In this document: positions 25,576 through 34,304 of the stretch, piece after piece
Numbering within the stretch: the first letter of the stretch is position 1
How the letters are laid out: the number at the start of each line of letters is the position of its first letter
Assembly: GCA_900541875.1 (NCBI GenBank)
Contig: UQLF01000004.1
Coordinates: forward strand, 1-64,000
Source: an uncultured Collinsella sp.
GTDB lineage: Bacteria > Actinomycetota > Coriobacteriia > Coriobacteriales > Coriobacteriaceae
Length of the DNA stretch: 64,000 nt
Direction: 5' to 3'
Notes under the pieces: model-generated
What the model saw: only the letters and a program-made list of their open reading frames with translations
What the model was told of the DNA's origin: nothing
Databases searched by the model: none
Program-made: the position numbers and the translations under genes

Positions 25576-27299
25576 TGAGGTTTCTAAAGCCATATCGAGG
25601 GCTTGTCGCAGTGACGCTGCTGGTGCTGCTGGTGGATAACGTCGGCACGCTGTTGGTTCCCACGATGCTGGCGAACATGGTCAACACCGGTATTACCACG
25701 GGCGATGTTGACTACATTTTACGCAACGGCCTATACATGTTTATCGCGACCAGCATGGCTAGCGGCGGCACGGTGCTGGGCTGCTATCTTTCGGCGCGCC
25801 TGGCCGCCAACGTGGCTTGCGATATCCGCAATGCCGTGTACGACAAATCGCTCGAGCTCGCGGCCAGCGATTTTGAGCGCTTTGGCACCGGATCGATGAT
25901 CACCCGCTCGCTCAACGACATCAACGTGATTCAGCAGGCGATTCTGCAGACGATTCAGCTGGTGCTGCCCGTGCCGTTTTTGGCTGTGGCGGGCATCATC
26001 TTTGCCTGGTTTATCGATCCTGCCATGGGCACGCTTCTGGGCGTAGTCGTTGCGATTGTGCTGGTGGCGGCGGTCTTTACGGTTGCCAACGCGGCTCCGA
26101 TCTTTATGCGCTTGCAGAGCTTTATCGACCGCATGAACGTGGTGCTGCGCGAAAACATCGTGGGCGTGCGCGTCATCCGTGCGTTTAACAAGGAGCGCCA
26201 CGAGGAACGGCGTCTGGACGAGGTGTTTAGCGAATACGCCGCCAACGCCATCAAAGTCAACCACCTGTTTGTGGGCCTCGACAGCTCAAGCTTCTTTTTG
26301 ATGAACATCGCCGAGGTGGCGGTGCTGTGGGTGGGCGGCAACCGCGTAGGCGCCCACGCCATGCAGATTGCGAGTATCTCGGCGGTGCTGGAGTATGCAA
26401 TTCTGATCCTGTTCTTTGTGATGATGGCCCAGATGGTGGTGCTGACGCTTCCGCGTGCTGCCGCGTGCCTGAACCGCGCGCAGCAGGTGCTGGAGATTGA
26501 GCCGAGCATCGTCGATGGCGGGCGTACGCTTGATGCGGCCGCGTCCGACTCAAAGGACGGGGCCGATGTGGTCGCCGTGTTCGATCATATGTCGTTTCGC
26601 TTTGACGATGCCGACGAGGACACCCTGTGCGACCTGAGCTTTGCCTGCCGTCGCGGTCAGACGACTGCGATCGTTGGCTCGACAGGCTCGGGCAAATCGA
26701 CGGTGGCAAAGCTTCTGCTGCGCTTCCACGATGCCACCAAGGGCTCCATTCGCCTGAATGGTGTGGACCTGCGCGAGCTTACGCAAGATGAAATCCGCGG
26801 GCGCATTGCCTATGTGCCGCAGAAGGCGTGGCTGTTCTCGGGCACCGTGGCAAGCAATCTGCGCTTTGGCAACGAGGATGCGACCGAGGCGGACATGCTT
26901 CATGCGCTGCAGGTTGCCCAGAGCACCTTTGTGCTCGATCAGCTGCAGGGGCTCGATACCCCGGTTGCCCAGGGCGGTACGAACTTTTCGGGCGGCCAGC
27001 GCCAGCGTTTGGCAATCGCCCGTGCGCTCATGAAGCATGCCGATCTATATATCTTCGATGACAGTTTTTCGGCCCTGGACTTTAAGACCGATGCCGCCCT
27101 GCGTCATGCGTTGCAAGACGAGACGCGTGACGCTGCGGTGCTCATCATCGCGCAGCGCATCTCGACGATTCTGCACGCCGACCAGATTGTCGTGCTCAAG
27201 GATGGCGAGGTTGTGGGCTTGGGCACGCATGGCGAGCTTATGGAAACTTGCGAGGTGTACCGCGCCATCGCGGAATCGCAGATGAAGGGAGGTGAGTAG
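25563..27299 (+). CDS. Heterodimeric ABC exporter subunit with degenerate ATP site
   Basis: A 578-aa half-transporter with six membrane segments (1-~310) and a C-terminal ATPase. Walker A GSTGSGKST, signature NFSGGQRQR, but Walker B ends DDSFSALD with Asp instead of catalytic Glu, and the switch His is Gln (IIAQRIST). This is the pattern of the non-catalytic site in BmrC/TM287-type heterodimers; the partner follows one base later. It would export drugs or lipid-like compounds. The GTG at 25563 has GGGGGAG 5 nt upstream; ATG 25575 is the alternative. Confidence 0.92.
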   Translation: MRLLMRFLKPYRGLVAVTLLVLLVDNVGTLLVPTMLANMVNTGITTGDVDYILRNGLYMFIATSMASGGTVLGCYLSARLAANVACDIRNAVYDKSLELAASDFERFGTGSMITRSLNDINVIQQAILQTIQLVLPVPFLAVAGIIFAWFIDPAMGTLLGVVVAIVLVAAVFTVANAAPIFMRLQSFIDRMNVVLRENIVGVRVIRAFNKERHEERRLDEVFSEYAANAIKVNHLFVGLDSSSFFLMNIAEVAVLWVGGNRVGAHAMQIASISAVLEYAILILFFVMMAQMVVLTLPRAAACLNRAQQVLEIEPSIVDGGRTLDAAASDSKDGADVVAVFDHMSFRFDDADEDTLCDLSFACRRGQTTAIVGSTGSGKSTVAKLLLRFHDATKGSIRLNGVDLRELTQDEIRGRIAYVPQKAWLFSGTVASNLRFGNEDATEADMLHALQVAQSTFVLDQLQGLDTPVAQGGTNFSGGQRQRLAIARALMKHADLYIFDDSFSALDFKTDAALRHALQDETRDAAVLIIAQRISTILHADQIVVLKDGEVVGLGTHGELMETCEVYRAIAESQMKGGE

Positions 27300-27300
27300 C

Positions 27301-29307
27301 ATGACCGAGGAGCTCAAGAAGCAGGGCGGCGTTGATGACGCTGCTGCCGCGGGACTGGTCGAGGAAACGGCTGCCGCGTCGACCGAGCTGGATGACGCCG
27401 CCAAGGCTGCAGCCGAGCGCGAGGCTCGCCGCCAAGCGCTCTACGAGGAAAACGAACGTGCCGAGGACGAGCGTGCCCGCGCCGAGGCAGAGCGTATGCG
27501 CGACGTGGACGACGAAGACGAGGACGAGACGCCTCGGGATACCTGGGCGACGGTGCGCCGCCTGTGGAGTGAGGCTGCCGGCGACCATTGGCGCTTCTAT
27601 ATCGTGTTCGCGAGCATTGTGTTCTATGTCATCTTTAACACTGCCGCGCCGGCATATAGCGCCCGCGTGATCGATGAGCTGTGGGGCCACATTCAGGTAG
27701 CGTTTGTCAACAACGCCACCTTCAGCATCACCTGGGAGAACTGTGGCAGGACTATCTTCATCTACTTTTTGATTTGGACGGCCGCCGCTTCGTTCTACGC
27801 GCTCCAGAGCTTTTTGATGTCGAGCGTGGCCGAACGCCTCAATCTACGCCTGCGCAACCGCATCGCGCAAAAGCTCAACCGTCTGCCGCTCGCCTATTTT
27901 GACGCGCATCGTCCCGGCGAGGTCGTCAGCCGCGCGACCAACGACCTGGACAAGATGTCCGAGAGTATGCAGCGCGGATTGTTGCAGCTGCTGGTATCGA
28001 TCGGTACCGTGACGGGTGCCATCATCATGATGTTCGTGTTTAGCGTGCCGCTCACGCTGGTCTTTTTGTTCTTTATGGCGTTGTCGCTGCTGGTGACCAA
28101 AGTGGTCTCGCGTCGCACGCATGACGTGACCGGTGAGCGCCAGGAGTGGGTGTCCAAAATTACGAGCGCGGTCGAGGAAGGCTATTCGGGCCGTCTGGTG
28201 ATCCGCGCGTTTAACCGCGAACGTCAGAGCTCCGCTGAGGTGCACGAGGCTTCGAAGGAACTGGCTCGTGTGAGCACCAAGGCCGACTTTATGATCAATG
28301 CTGTCGGCCCCGCGGTGCGCTTTATCGGCCGTTTGGCGCAGATCGTTATTGCGCTTGTGGGCTGCAGCATGCTGGTTGCCGGTCACATGACCGTCGGCGT
28401 GTTCCAGGCGTTCTTCCAGTTTATCTACGAGGCGTCCGAGCCCATGACGCAGTTGTCGTTTACCTTCAACTCGCTGCAGAGCGCGCTGGCGAGTGCAGAG
28501 CGCGTGTTCGACCTGCTCGATGAGCCCGAGATGGAGGCCGATCCGCTGCCGGACAAGGCCGCCAGGCTGCCGGGTCGCGTGGAGGGCCGCGTCTCCTTTG
28601 AGCATGTGCGCTTTGGTTATTCGCCCGACAAGCCGCTTATGCGCGACGTGTCGTTTACCGCCGAGCCGGGCCAGAAGATTGCCGTGGTGGGAACCACGGG
28701 CGCAGGCAAGACGACGCTCATCAACCTGCTCATGCGCTTCTATGAGATTGACGGCGGCAGCATTACGCTCGACGGTGTGGATACGCGCCTCATGGATCGC
28801 GGCGAGCTACGCCAGCAGTTTGGCATGGTGCTGCAAGACGCCTGGCTGTTCGACGGCACGATTGCCGAGAACATCGCCTACGGCTGCCCCGAGGCAACGC
28901 GCGAGGAGATTGTTGCGGCTGCGCGCGCCGCCCAGGTTGACTTCTTTGTGCGCACCATGCCGCAGGGCTACGACACGCGCGTGGCCAACGATGCCGAAAG
29001 CATCAGCCAGGGCCAGCGTCAGCTGCTGACCATCGCACGCGTGCTGCTCAACAACCCGGCGATTCTAATCCTGGACGAGGCGACCTCAAGCGTGGACACG
29101 CGTACCGAGCTTGCTATCGGCCGTGCCATGGACGCGCTTATGCGCGGGCGCACGAGCTTTGTGATCGCGCATCGCCTGTCGACGATCGTGGACGCCGACC
29201 TGATCTTGGTCATGGATCACGGCAACATTATCGAGCAAGGTACGCATAAGGAACTGCTGGCTGCCGAGGGCGCTTATGCCGACCTCTACTTGAGTCAGTT
29301 CGCATAA
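27301..29307 (+). CDS. Heterodimeric ABC exporter subunit with canonical ATP site
   Basis: A 668-aa partner of the previous gene. An unusual ~75-residue N-terminal, highly charged Glu/Arg-rich segment (coiled coil likely) precedes six membrane helices and the ATPase domain. Walker A GTTGAGKTT, Walker B LILDEATSSVD with catalytic Glu, switch His in IAHRLST; the signature is SISQGQRQ (SQGQ for SGGQ), typical of this heterodimer class. GGGAGGTG precedes the ATG at 27301. A CTGTCCC-type palindrome overlaps its stop codon. Confidence 0.92.
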   Translation: MTEELKKQGGVDDAAAAGLVEETAAASTELDDAAKAAAEREARRQALYEENERAEDERARAEAERMRDVDDEDEDETPRDTWATVRRLWSEAAGDHWRFYIVFASIVFYVIFNTAAPAYSARVIDELWGHIQVAFVNNATFSITWENCGRTIFIYFLIWTAAASFYALQSFLMSSVAERLNLRLRNRIAQKLNRLPLAYFDAHRPGEVVSRATNDLDKMSESMQRGLLQLLVSIGTVTGAIIMMFVFSVPLTLVFLFFMALSLLVTKVVSRRTHDVTGERQEWVSKITSAVEEGYSGRLVIRAFNRERQSSAEVHEASKELARVSTKADFMINAVGPAVRFIGRLAQIVIALVGCSMLVAGHMTVGVFQAFFQFIYEASEPMTQLSFTFNSLQSALASAERVFDLLDEPEMEADPLPDKAARLPGRVEGRVSFEHVRFGYSPDKPLMRDVSFTAEPGQKIAVVGTTGAGKTTLINLLMRFYEIDGGSITLDGVDTRLMDRGELRQQFGMVLQDAWLFDGTIAENIAYGCPEATREEIVAAARAAQVDFFVRTMPQGYDTRVANDAESISQGQRQLLTIARVLLNNPAILILDEATSSVDTRTELAIGRAMDALMRGRTSFVIAHRLSTIVDADLILVMDHGNIIEQGTHKELLAAEGAYADLYLSQFA

Positions 29308-29339
29308 TGTGACAAAGGGATAGCCCCACATGTCACATC
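29307..29339. repeat. Small palindrome, TGTGACA arms, copy 1
   Basis: TGTGACA (29308-29314) / TGTCACA (29331-29337), loop AAGGGATAGCCCCA. It overlaps the ABC gene's stop codon. Related to 51214-51246. Confidence 0.6.
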
Positions 29340-29346
29340 AAAAAGA

Positions 29347-29387
29347 AAGGCGCGCCGGGGATGAATTCCCTGGCGCGCCTTCTTGTG
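29347..29387. terminator. Terminator between ABC exporter and cysE
   Basis: AAGGCGCGCC-GGGA / TCCC-GGCGCGCCTT stem followed by CTTGTGTT, between convergent genes. Confidence 0.75.
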
Positions 29388-29416
29388 TTGATGCGGGGCT
29401 TGTACCGTTCGCAGCC

Positions 29417-30121
29417 CTAGCGTTCGTCCGCGAGCTTGGCGACGAGGGCCTTGAGCTCGGCCACCTCTCGCTCGAGTTCCTTGACGCGGCGGGCATTCTC
29501 GGTGATGCCTTGACGGTTGAGCGCGGATTGCTCGGCGGCATCGTCGGGCATGTACTCGCGATGCTGCTTGGCATCGAAGCTCTCCTCGAACACGCGGCAG
29601 CCGTTGCGCTTGATGATGCGCCCCGGCACGCCCACGACGGTGCAGTTGTCGGGCACGTCCTTGACGACAACCGAGTTGCCGCCGATTTTGACGTTGTTGC
29701 CGATGCGGATGTTGCCGAGCACCTTGGCGCCCGTGCCCACGGTGACGTTGTTGCCCAGGGTGGGGTGGCGCTTGCCGGTCTCGTTGCCGGTGCCGCCGAG
29801 CGTGACGCCCTGGTAGAGCACGCAGTTGTCGCCCACAATGGTGGTCTCGCCGATGACGACGCCCATGGCGTGGTCGATAAAGAAGTGCTTGCCAATCTGT
29901 GCGGCGGGATGAATTTCGACGCCGGTGATATGACGGGTGATCTGCGAGAGCACGCGGGCGAGCGAGCGATGACCGTGCTCCCAGAGCCAGTGCTCGGGCA
30001 CGTGGTTCCACTTGGCGTGCAGGCCAGGATAGGAAAGGAAGATGACTAGACCGTTTTGCGCGGCGGGATCCTGCGCTTGGACGGTCTTGATGTCCTCGCG
30101 AATGGTATTGATAAAGCTCAC
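29417..30121 (-). CDS. cysE: Serine O-acetyltransferase
   Basis: A 234-aa acetyltransferase making O-acetylserine, the carbon precursor of cysteine. After an N-terminal helical part (VSFINTIREDIKTVQAQDPAA) come left-handed beta-helix hexapeptide repeats with the catalytic FIDHAMGVVIGE region, GVTLGGTG and RHPTLGNNVTVGTGAKVLG. The C-terminal ~45 residues form a coiled coil (ENARRVKELEREVAELKALV), longer than in the shortest family members. The GTG at 30121 has GGGAGG upstream. No cysK nearby. Confidence 0.92.
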   Translation of the reverse strand: MSFINTIREDIKTVQAQDPAAQNGLVIFLSYPGLHAKWNHVPEHWLWEHGHRSLARVLSQITRHITGVEIHPAAQIGKHFFIDHAMGVVIGETTIVGDNCVLYQGVTLGGTGNETGKRHPTLGNNVTVGTGAKVLGNIRIGNNVKIGGNSVVVKDVPDNCTVVGVPGRIIKRNGCRVFEESFDAKQHREYMPDDAAEQSALNRQGITENARRVKELEREVAELKALVAKLADER

Positions 30122-30344
30122 AGGCCGCCCTCCCTTAGCACCATGGCAATGCGATTCAATAAAGTATAGCGATTCGCTAGGGATTAGAAAGGACAATCTT
30201 GGTGGCATTGCGCGACAGGTGTTAGTTATGCAAACTTGCTGGTAATGGAGTCATGCTTTTGTGGGGTTGCGCACGAGGGAGCGCCGCAACCGTATACTGG
30301 TCAACTTGGACGTATCCGCGCCCACAACTGAGAGGTTTTACTTC

Positions 30345-30992
30345 ATGGGTTTCATCAATTTTATCGCCGAGCTGCTTAAGGATCCGCGCACCGCGATTGC
30401 CAGCTGGATCGCCGCCGGCCCGCTCATGGCCTACGGCTGCGTGTTCCTGATCATCTTTATCGAGACGGGCGTGGTTTTCTTCCCGTTCCTTCCTGGCGAT
30501 TCGCTGCTGTTTGCTTCGGGCTTCTTTGCCCACAACGGCGGCTTTAACATCGTGGCTTTGCTGGCCGTCGCGTGGGCAGCTGCCATTTTGGGTGATCAGT
30601 GCAACTTTATGATCGGTCACTTCTTTGGCAAAAAGATCATCGCTTCGGGCAAGGTCAAGGCCATGACGCCCGAGCGCATTAAAAAGTCCGAGGACTTCTT
30701 GGACAAGTGGGGCCACCTGGCCATCTTCCTGGGCCGCTTCTTCCCGTTTATCCGCACCTTTGTGCCCTTTATCGCCGGCATGGGCGGCATGCACTGGCGC
30801 AATTTTGTCATCTTTAACGTGCTGGGCGGCATTACCTGGTCGACGCTCTTTACACTGCTGGGCTACTTCTTTGGCGGCATCCCCTTTGTGCAGGAGCACT
30901 TTGAGCTGCTGATCGTCGGCATCGTTGCCGTGTCGATCATCCCGACCGTGGTCGGTCTGGTTAAGGCTAAGCTGGGCAAAAAGAACGCGTAG
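30345..30992 (+). CDS. DedA-family membrane protein
   Basis: A 215-aa membrane protein of the DedA/VTT family, linked to polyprenyl-phosphate or phospholipid flipping. Conserved stretches are FFPFLPGDSLLFASG, AAILGDQCNFMIGHFFG and GRFFPFIRTFVPFIAGMGGM with the essential acidic/basic residues. Four to six hydrophobic segments. Start ATG 30345 after GAGAGG; a start at 30261 is open but lacks a ribosome site. Followed by a strong terminator. Confidence 0.92.
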   Translation: MGFINFIAELLKDPRTAIASWIAAGPLMAYGCVFLIIFIETGVVFFPFLPGDSLLFASGFFAHNGGFNIVALLAVAWAAAILGDQCNFMIGHFFGKKIIASGKVKAMTPERIKKSEDFLDKWGHLAIFLGRFFPFIRTFVPFIAGMGGMHWRNFVIFNVLGGITWSTLFTLLGYFFGGIPFVQEHFELLIVGIVAVSIIPTVVGLVKAKLGKKNA

Positions 30993-31020
30993 CTCGAGCC
31001 AGCGCGCAAACCGTGCAGTT

Positions 31021-31056
31021 GAGGCCCGTCACCGCTTACGGTGGCGGGCCTCTTTA
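31021..31056 (+). terminator. Rho-independent terminator of the DedA gene
   Basis: GAGGCCCGTCACCG / CGGTGGCGGGCCTC stem followed by TTTAGTTT. Confidence 0.8.
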
Positions 31057-31281
31057 GTTTCGGTCAAATGAAAATACTTTACTTAGTTAAAGAAAAGCGT
31101 TTTATCAGACGCGTACGGGGAGTACAATCTCGTGCATGCGAATCGACGTGCCATCGGCTTTGATGCTGTTCGCGTGTCCCGTCCGGCTCTACGCTCCGGG
31201 CGTGCGACGTTGCGACGCGGTCGGCCTCGGTCCTTGCGTGCGAGTTCGCGAGTATGCAACTGTGTATGTAAGGAGCGACAC

Positions 31282-32334
31282 ATGACTGTCGAGAAGAAGG
31301 ATATTGATTGGGGTAGCCTCGGCTTTGGCTACATGAAGACCGATTACAGCTACGAGGCCCATTGGAAGGACGGCGAGTGGGACGAGGGCGGCCTGACCAC
31401 CGACCACACCTTGCATGTCTCCGAGTGCGGCGGCATCTTCCATTACTGCCAGGAGGTCTTTGAGGGCCTGAAAGCCTACGCCGCCGAGGACGGCAGCATC
31501 GTCTGCTTCCGTCCCGACATGAACGCCGAGCGCATGTATAACTCTGCCCAGCGCCTCGAGATGCCCCCGTTCCCCAAGGACAAGTTCGTTGAGGCCGTCA
31601 AGCAGGTCGTCTCTGCCAACGCCGCCTGGGTTCCGCCCTTCGGCTCCGGCGCGACCCTGTACGTGCGTCCGTTTATGATCGGCTCCGGTGACGTGATCGG
31701 CGTGGCTCCCGCTCCTGAGTACACGTTCCGCATCCTCGTGACCCCGGTCGGTCCGTACTTTAAGGGTGGCCTCAAGCCCGTCAAGCTGCGCGTTTCCGAG
31801 TATGACCGTGCAGCACCGCACGGTACCGGCAACATCAAGGCCGGCCTGAACTACGCCATGTCCCTTAAGCCCACGATGGAGGCCCATCGCGAGGGCTATG
31901 CCGAGAACCTGTATCTCGACTCCGAGTCCCGCACCTATGTCGAGGAGACCGGTGGCGCCAACGTCCTGTTCGTGAAAGAGGATGGCACGCTCGTCGTTCC
32001 GCAGTCGCACACCGACTCCATCCTGCCCTCCATCACCCGTCGTTCGCTCGTTCAGGTCGCTCAGGACCTGGGTATGACCGTTGACCAGCGTCCCGTCGAG
32101 TGGGCCGAGGTCAAGGCCGGCACCTTTGTGGAGTGCGGCCTGTGCGGCACCGCTGCCGTCATCTCCCCGGTGGGCGAGATCGACAACAAGGTTTACGGTG
32201 CCGACGAGACCGTGACCTTCCCGGCTGGTTACACCGAGATCGGCCCTGTGATGAAGAAGCTCCGCGAGACTCTGACCGGCATCCAGTCTGGTGCTGTCGA
32301 GGACAAGCACAACTGGGTTTACACCGTCGCGTAA
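31282..32334 (+). CDS. ilvE: Branched-chain amino-acid aminotransferase
   Basis: A 350-aa fold-type IV PLP enzyme that interconverts branched-chain amino acids and keto acids. It has FHYCQEVFEGLKAY, RPFMIGSGDVIGV, the PLP lysine in GTGNIKAGLNYA and the EETGGANVLFV / GLCGTAAVISPVG segments of the ~350-aa BCAT subgroup. The ATG at 31282 follows AAGGAG; frame-open sequence back to 31132 lacks family similarity. A GAGTACAAT at 31121-31129 may hold the -10, leaving a GC-rich ~150-nt leader. A 49-codon reading frame (31136-31285) ends on the start codon. Confidence 0.94.
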   Translation: MTVEKKDIDWGSLGFGYMKTDYSYEAHWKDGEWDEGGLTTDHTLHVSECGGIFHYCQEVFEGLKAYAAEDGSIVCFRPDMNAERMYNSAQRLEMPPFPKDKFVEAVKQVVSANAAWVPPFGSGATLYVRPFMIGSGDVIGVAPAPEYTFRILVTPVGPYFKGGLKPVKLRVSEYDRAAPHGTGNIKAGLNYAMSLKPTMEAHREGYAENLYLDSESRTYVEETGGANVLFVKEDGTLVVPQSHTDSILPSITRRSLVQVAQDLGMTVDQRPVEWAEVKAGTFVECGLCGTAAVISPVGEIDNKVYGADETVTFPAGYTEIGPVMKKLRETLTGIQSGAVEDKHNWVYTVA

Positions 32335-32367
32335 GCTGTCTTAGCCGTCCGGCCCGAGGGCGACCCT

Positions 32368-32458
32368 CCTTTCCGGCGCGTCCTCGGACATGAAAGAACC
32401 TCCGCTGCGCACTTCGTGCGGCGGAGGTTTTTTCGTCCCGCGGAGTGCGCCGGAAAGG
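32368..32458 (+). terminator. Nested double hairpin terminator after ilvE
   Basis: Inner stem AACCTCCGC / GCGGAGGTT with TTTT (32397-32435) is a standard terminator. It is enclosed by a perfect outer 12-bp stem, CCTTTCCGGCGC (32368-32379) / GCGCCGGAAAGG (32447-32458). Confidence 0.8.
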
Positions 32459-32506
32459 AAGGCCGCGCTTTTGTTTTGGTTCGCGCCATGTGGGGGTGGT
32501 GGCGAC

Positions 32507-32529
32507 GTGCATTTTTGCGAGTATTCTGC
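32507..32529 (+). repeat. 23-nt motif, facing pair 1, left
   Basis: GTGCATTTTT then GCGAGTATTCTGC. Its partner on the opposite strand is 32685-32707. The same motif occurs as a second facing pair at 60752 and 60900. Confidence 0.6.
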
Positions 32530-32684
32530 AATCGAAGGCCCCTGCATACCGATCTCGGGCAAAAAATCGGGATTTCTCGATGTTTTCTACGGATGATGGT
32601 CGGGGTTATGGGCTGACAGCGTTTGATTTGCAGGGATATTCGCGGTCATTGGCATTTATCGTGGCGCCCGAAGCTCTTGGCTAT

Positions 32685-32707
32685 GTTGAATACTCCTAAA
32701 AATGCAC
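32685..32707 (-). repeat. 23-nt motif, facing pair 1, right
   Basis: Reverse complement reads GTGCATTTTTAGGAGTATTC then AAC. The 155 bp between the two copies hold no gene. Confidence 0.6.
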
Positions 32708-32738
32708 GGCGCTTAGAGGGGGACCTTCGCGAAAAAGG

Positions 32739-32777
32739 AAACCGCCCCGTCGAAGTATGCATTCGACGGGGCGGTTT
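32739..32777 (-). terminator. Rho-independent terminator of lemA
   Basis: AAACCGCCCCGTCGAA with its complement; the T-rich tract is on the minus strand (32733-32738). Confidence 0.8.
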
Positions 32778-32813
32778 ATGCATTTGGCCGATTAAGGATG
32801 CGCTGTCAAACTA

Positions 32814-33365
32814 CTAGAACTTGACGGTCGGGGCCTGGCGGGCTGCTTCGGCGGCCTCGAAGCCCTGGCGCTCCTTAAACTGAAAGATGCCGGCAAAGAT
32901 GACAGCCGGGAACGTCTGAATGGCGTTGTTGTAGCTGAGCACGCAATCGTTGTAGCTCTGGCGTGCGTAGCTAATCTTGTTCTCGGTATCCTCGAGTGAT
33001 GCCTGGAGCTGCGTAAAGTTGGTGTTCGCCTTAAGGTCGGGGTAGGCCTCGGCTACGGCGAAGAGCTGACGCAGCGCACCGGTCAGCACGTTGTCGGCTT
33101 CCATCTTGGCCTCGGGCGTGGTGGCCTTGACGGCGGTGTTACGCGCGCTGATCACGGCGGAGAGCGTCTCCTGCTCGTGCTTGGCGTAGCCCTTGACGGT
33201 CTCGACCAGGTTGGGGATCAGGTCGTTGCGGCGCTGCAGCTGCGTATCGATGTTCTGCCAGGCGTTATCGATGCGGTTACGCTTGGTGACCATGTTGTTG
33301 TAGATGCCGGCGATGGCGCAGACAATCACAATGACAACAACGATGCCGATGATGACGGTAATCAT
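32814..33365 (-). CDS. lemA: LemA-family protein
   Basis: A 183-aa protein with one N-terminal membrane segment (VIIGIVVVIVIVCAIAGIY) and the helical LemA domain (RIDNAWQNIDTQLQRRNDLIPNLVETVKGYAKHE split across helices; ISARNTAV; SYARQSYNDCVLSYNNAI; FPAVIFAGIFQFKERQGF). LemA proteins are widespread and poorly understood; they often accompany TPM-domain or protease genes, none of which is adjacent here. Start ATG at 33365 follows GGAGAC. Confidence 0.92.
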   Translation of the reverse strand: MITVIIGIVVVIVIVCAIAGIYNNMVTKRNRIDNAWQNIDTQLQRRNDLIPNLVETVKGYAKHEQETLSAVISARNTAVKATTPEAKMEADNVLTGALRQLFAVAEAYPDLKANTNFTQLQASLEDTENKISYARQSYNDCVLSYNNAIQTFPAVIFAGIFQFKERQGFEAAEAARQAPTVKF

Positions 33366-33564
33366 GATGTCTCCGTTTCGAATGGCCGCGGCGGCATGCG
33401 CCAGCTGCCGTTGGTATAACGCTACTAGTATACCCGCAACGTTTTGCCGTGCCGAACTTTCCGGCAAGCGTTATGTTTTCGGCGGGGTTGGTACCGGGGC
33501 AAAGCGCGCGAGGTACAGGTGTAAGATATGCGACAGATTGACGAGTGTTGTCTTTGCCCTGAGG

Positions 33565-34161
33565 ATGGCGATACCAGTGGACCTTCGCATTAAGAAAACC
33601 TACCGCGCCCTGTTCGATGCTTTCACCGAGCTTCTCGAGGAGCATCGTTTTGAGGACCTGACGGTTGCCATGCTGTGCGACCGCGCTATGATTCGCCGCA
33701 CGACGTTCTACAAGCATTTTCGCGACAAGAACGATTACTTTGCCTTTTATATCGATGAGCTCATGTCGGGCTTGCCGCAAAAACAGCCCGATGAGGCCGG
33801 CGCGGTATCTGCCGAGGACGTGCGCGCGCTTCGGCACGCGATTTTGGACGATGCCATGGATTTGATTCTGACGCACGAGCGGCTCATGGATAACATTTTG
33901 GCAAGCAGCATGTCGGGCATGTTGACCAACGTTATTTGCGACCGCATTGCCCGCTCCATCCGCGAGCGTGTGATGAACGTGCTTGCCGAGGATGCCCTGG
34001 CCCCCGTGTCACTCGAGACGACGTCTGAGTTTGTCGCCGGCGGTATTATTCGACTTTTCACGATATGGTGGGAATCGGGCCACGATCTTGAGCGTCGACC
34101 TGAGATAGCCGACGTGGTCGATGCACTGTTTGAGCGGACCATGACGCCGGTGCATCACTAA
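33565..34161 (+). CDS. TetR-family transcriptional regulator
   Basis: A ~198-aa regulator with an N-terminal HTH (AMLCDRAMIRRTTFYKHFRDKNDYF) and a C-terminal helical domain ending EFVAGGIIRLFTIWWESGHD, which resembles the TetR C-terminal type with a GG/FxxWW signature. The start is uncertain: ATG 33565 (GAGG directly adjacent) or GTG 33577 (GAGGATGG at better distance). It diverges from lemA but could control unlinked genes. Confidence 0.85.
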   Translation: MAIPVDLRIKKTYRALFDAFTELLEEHRFEDLTVAMLCDRAMIRRTTFYKHFRDKNDYFAFYIDELMSGLPQKQPDEAGAVSAEDVRALRHAILDDAMDLILTHERLMDNILASSMSGMLTNVICDRIARSIRERVMNVLAEDALAPVSLETTSEFVAGGIIRLFTIWWESGHDLERRPEIADVVDALFERTMTPVHH

Positions 34162-34163
34162 GG

Positions 34164-34253
34164 TGGCGGAGAGAGGGGGATTCGAACCCCCGGAACGCTC
34201 TCGCGCTCAACGGTTTTCAAGACCGCCGCATTCAACCGCTCTGCCATCTCTCC
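34164..34253 (-). tRNA. tRNA-Ser(TGA)
   Basis: On the minus strand: acceptor GGAGAGA pairs with TCTCTCC, encoded CCA at 34164-34166, anticodon loop CTTGAAA with anticodon TGA, T-loop GGGGGTTCGAATCCCCC and a long class II variable arm (GAGCGCGAGAGCGTTCC). 90 nt including CCA. It lies between the TetR gene and the tadA fusion. Confidence 0.95.
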
Positions 34254-34304
34254 GTGAGTCGTAATGATAGCATCGTTTTGAATTTGCAACAGGGAAGGCG
34301 AACG

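Noticed and set aside
32390..32596. Short overlapping frames in the region after ilvE
   Set aside because: They run through a terminator stem and a repeat motif; composition and context are non-coding.
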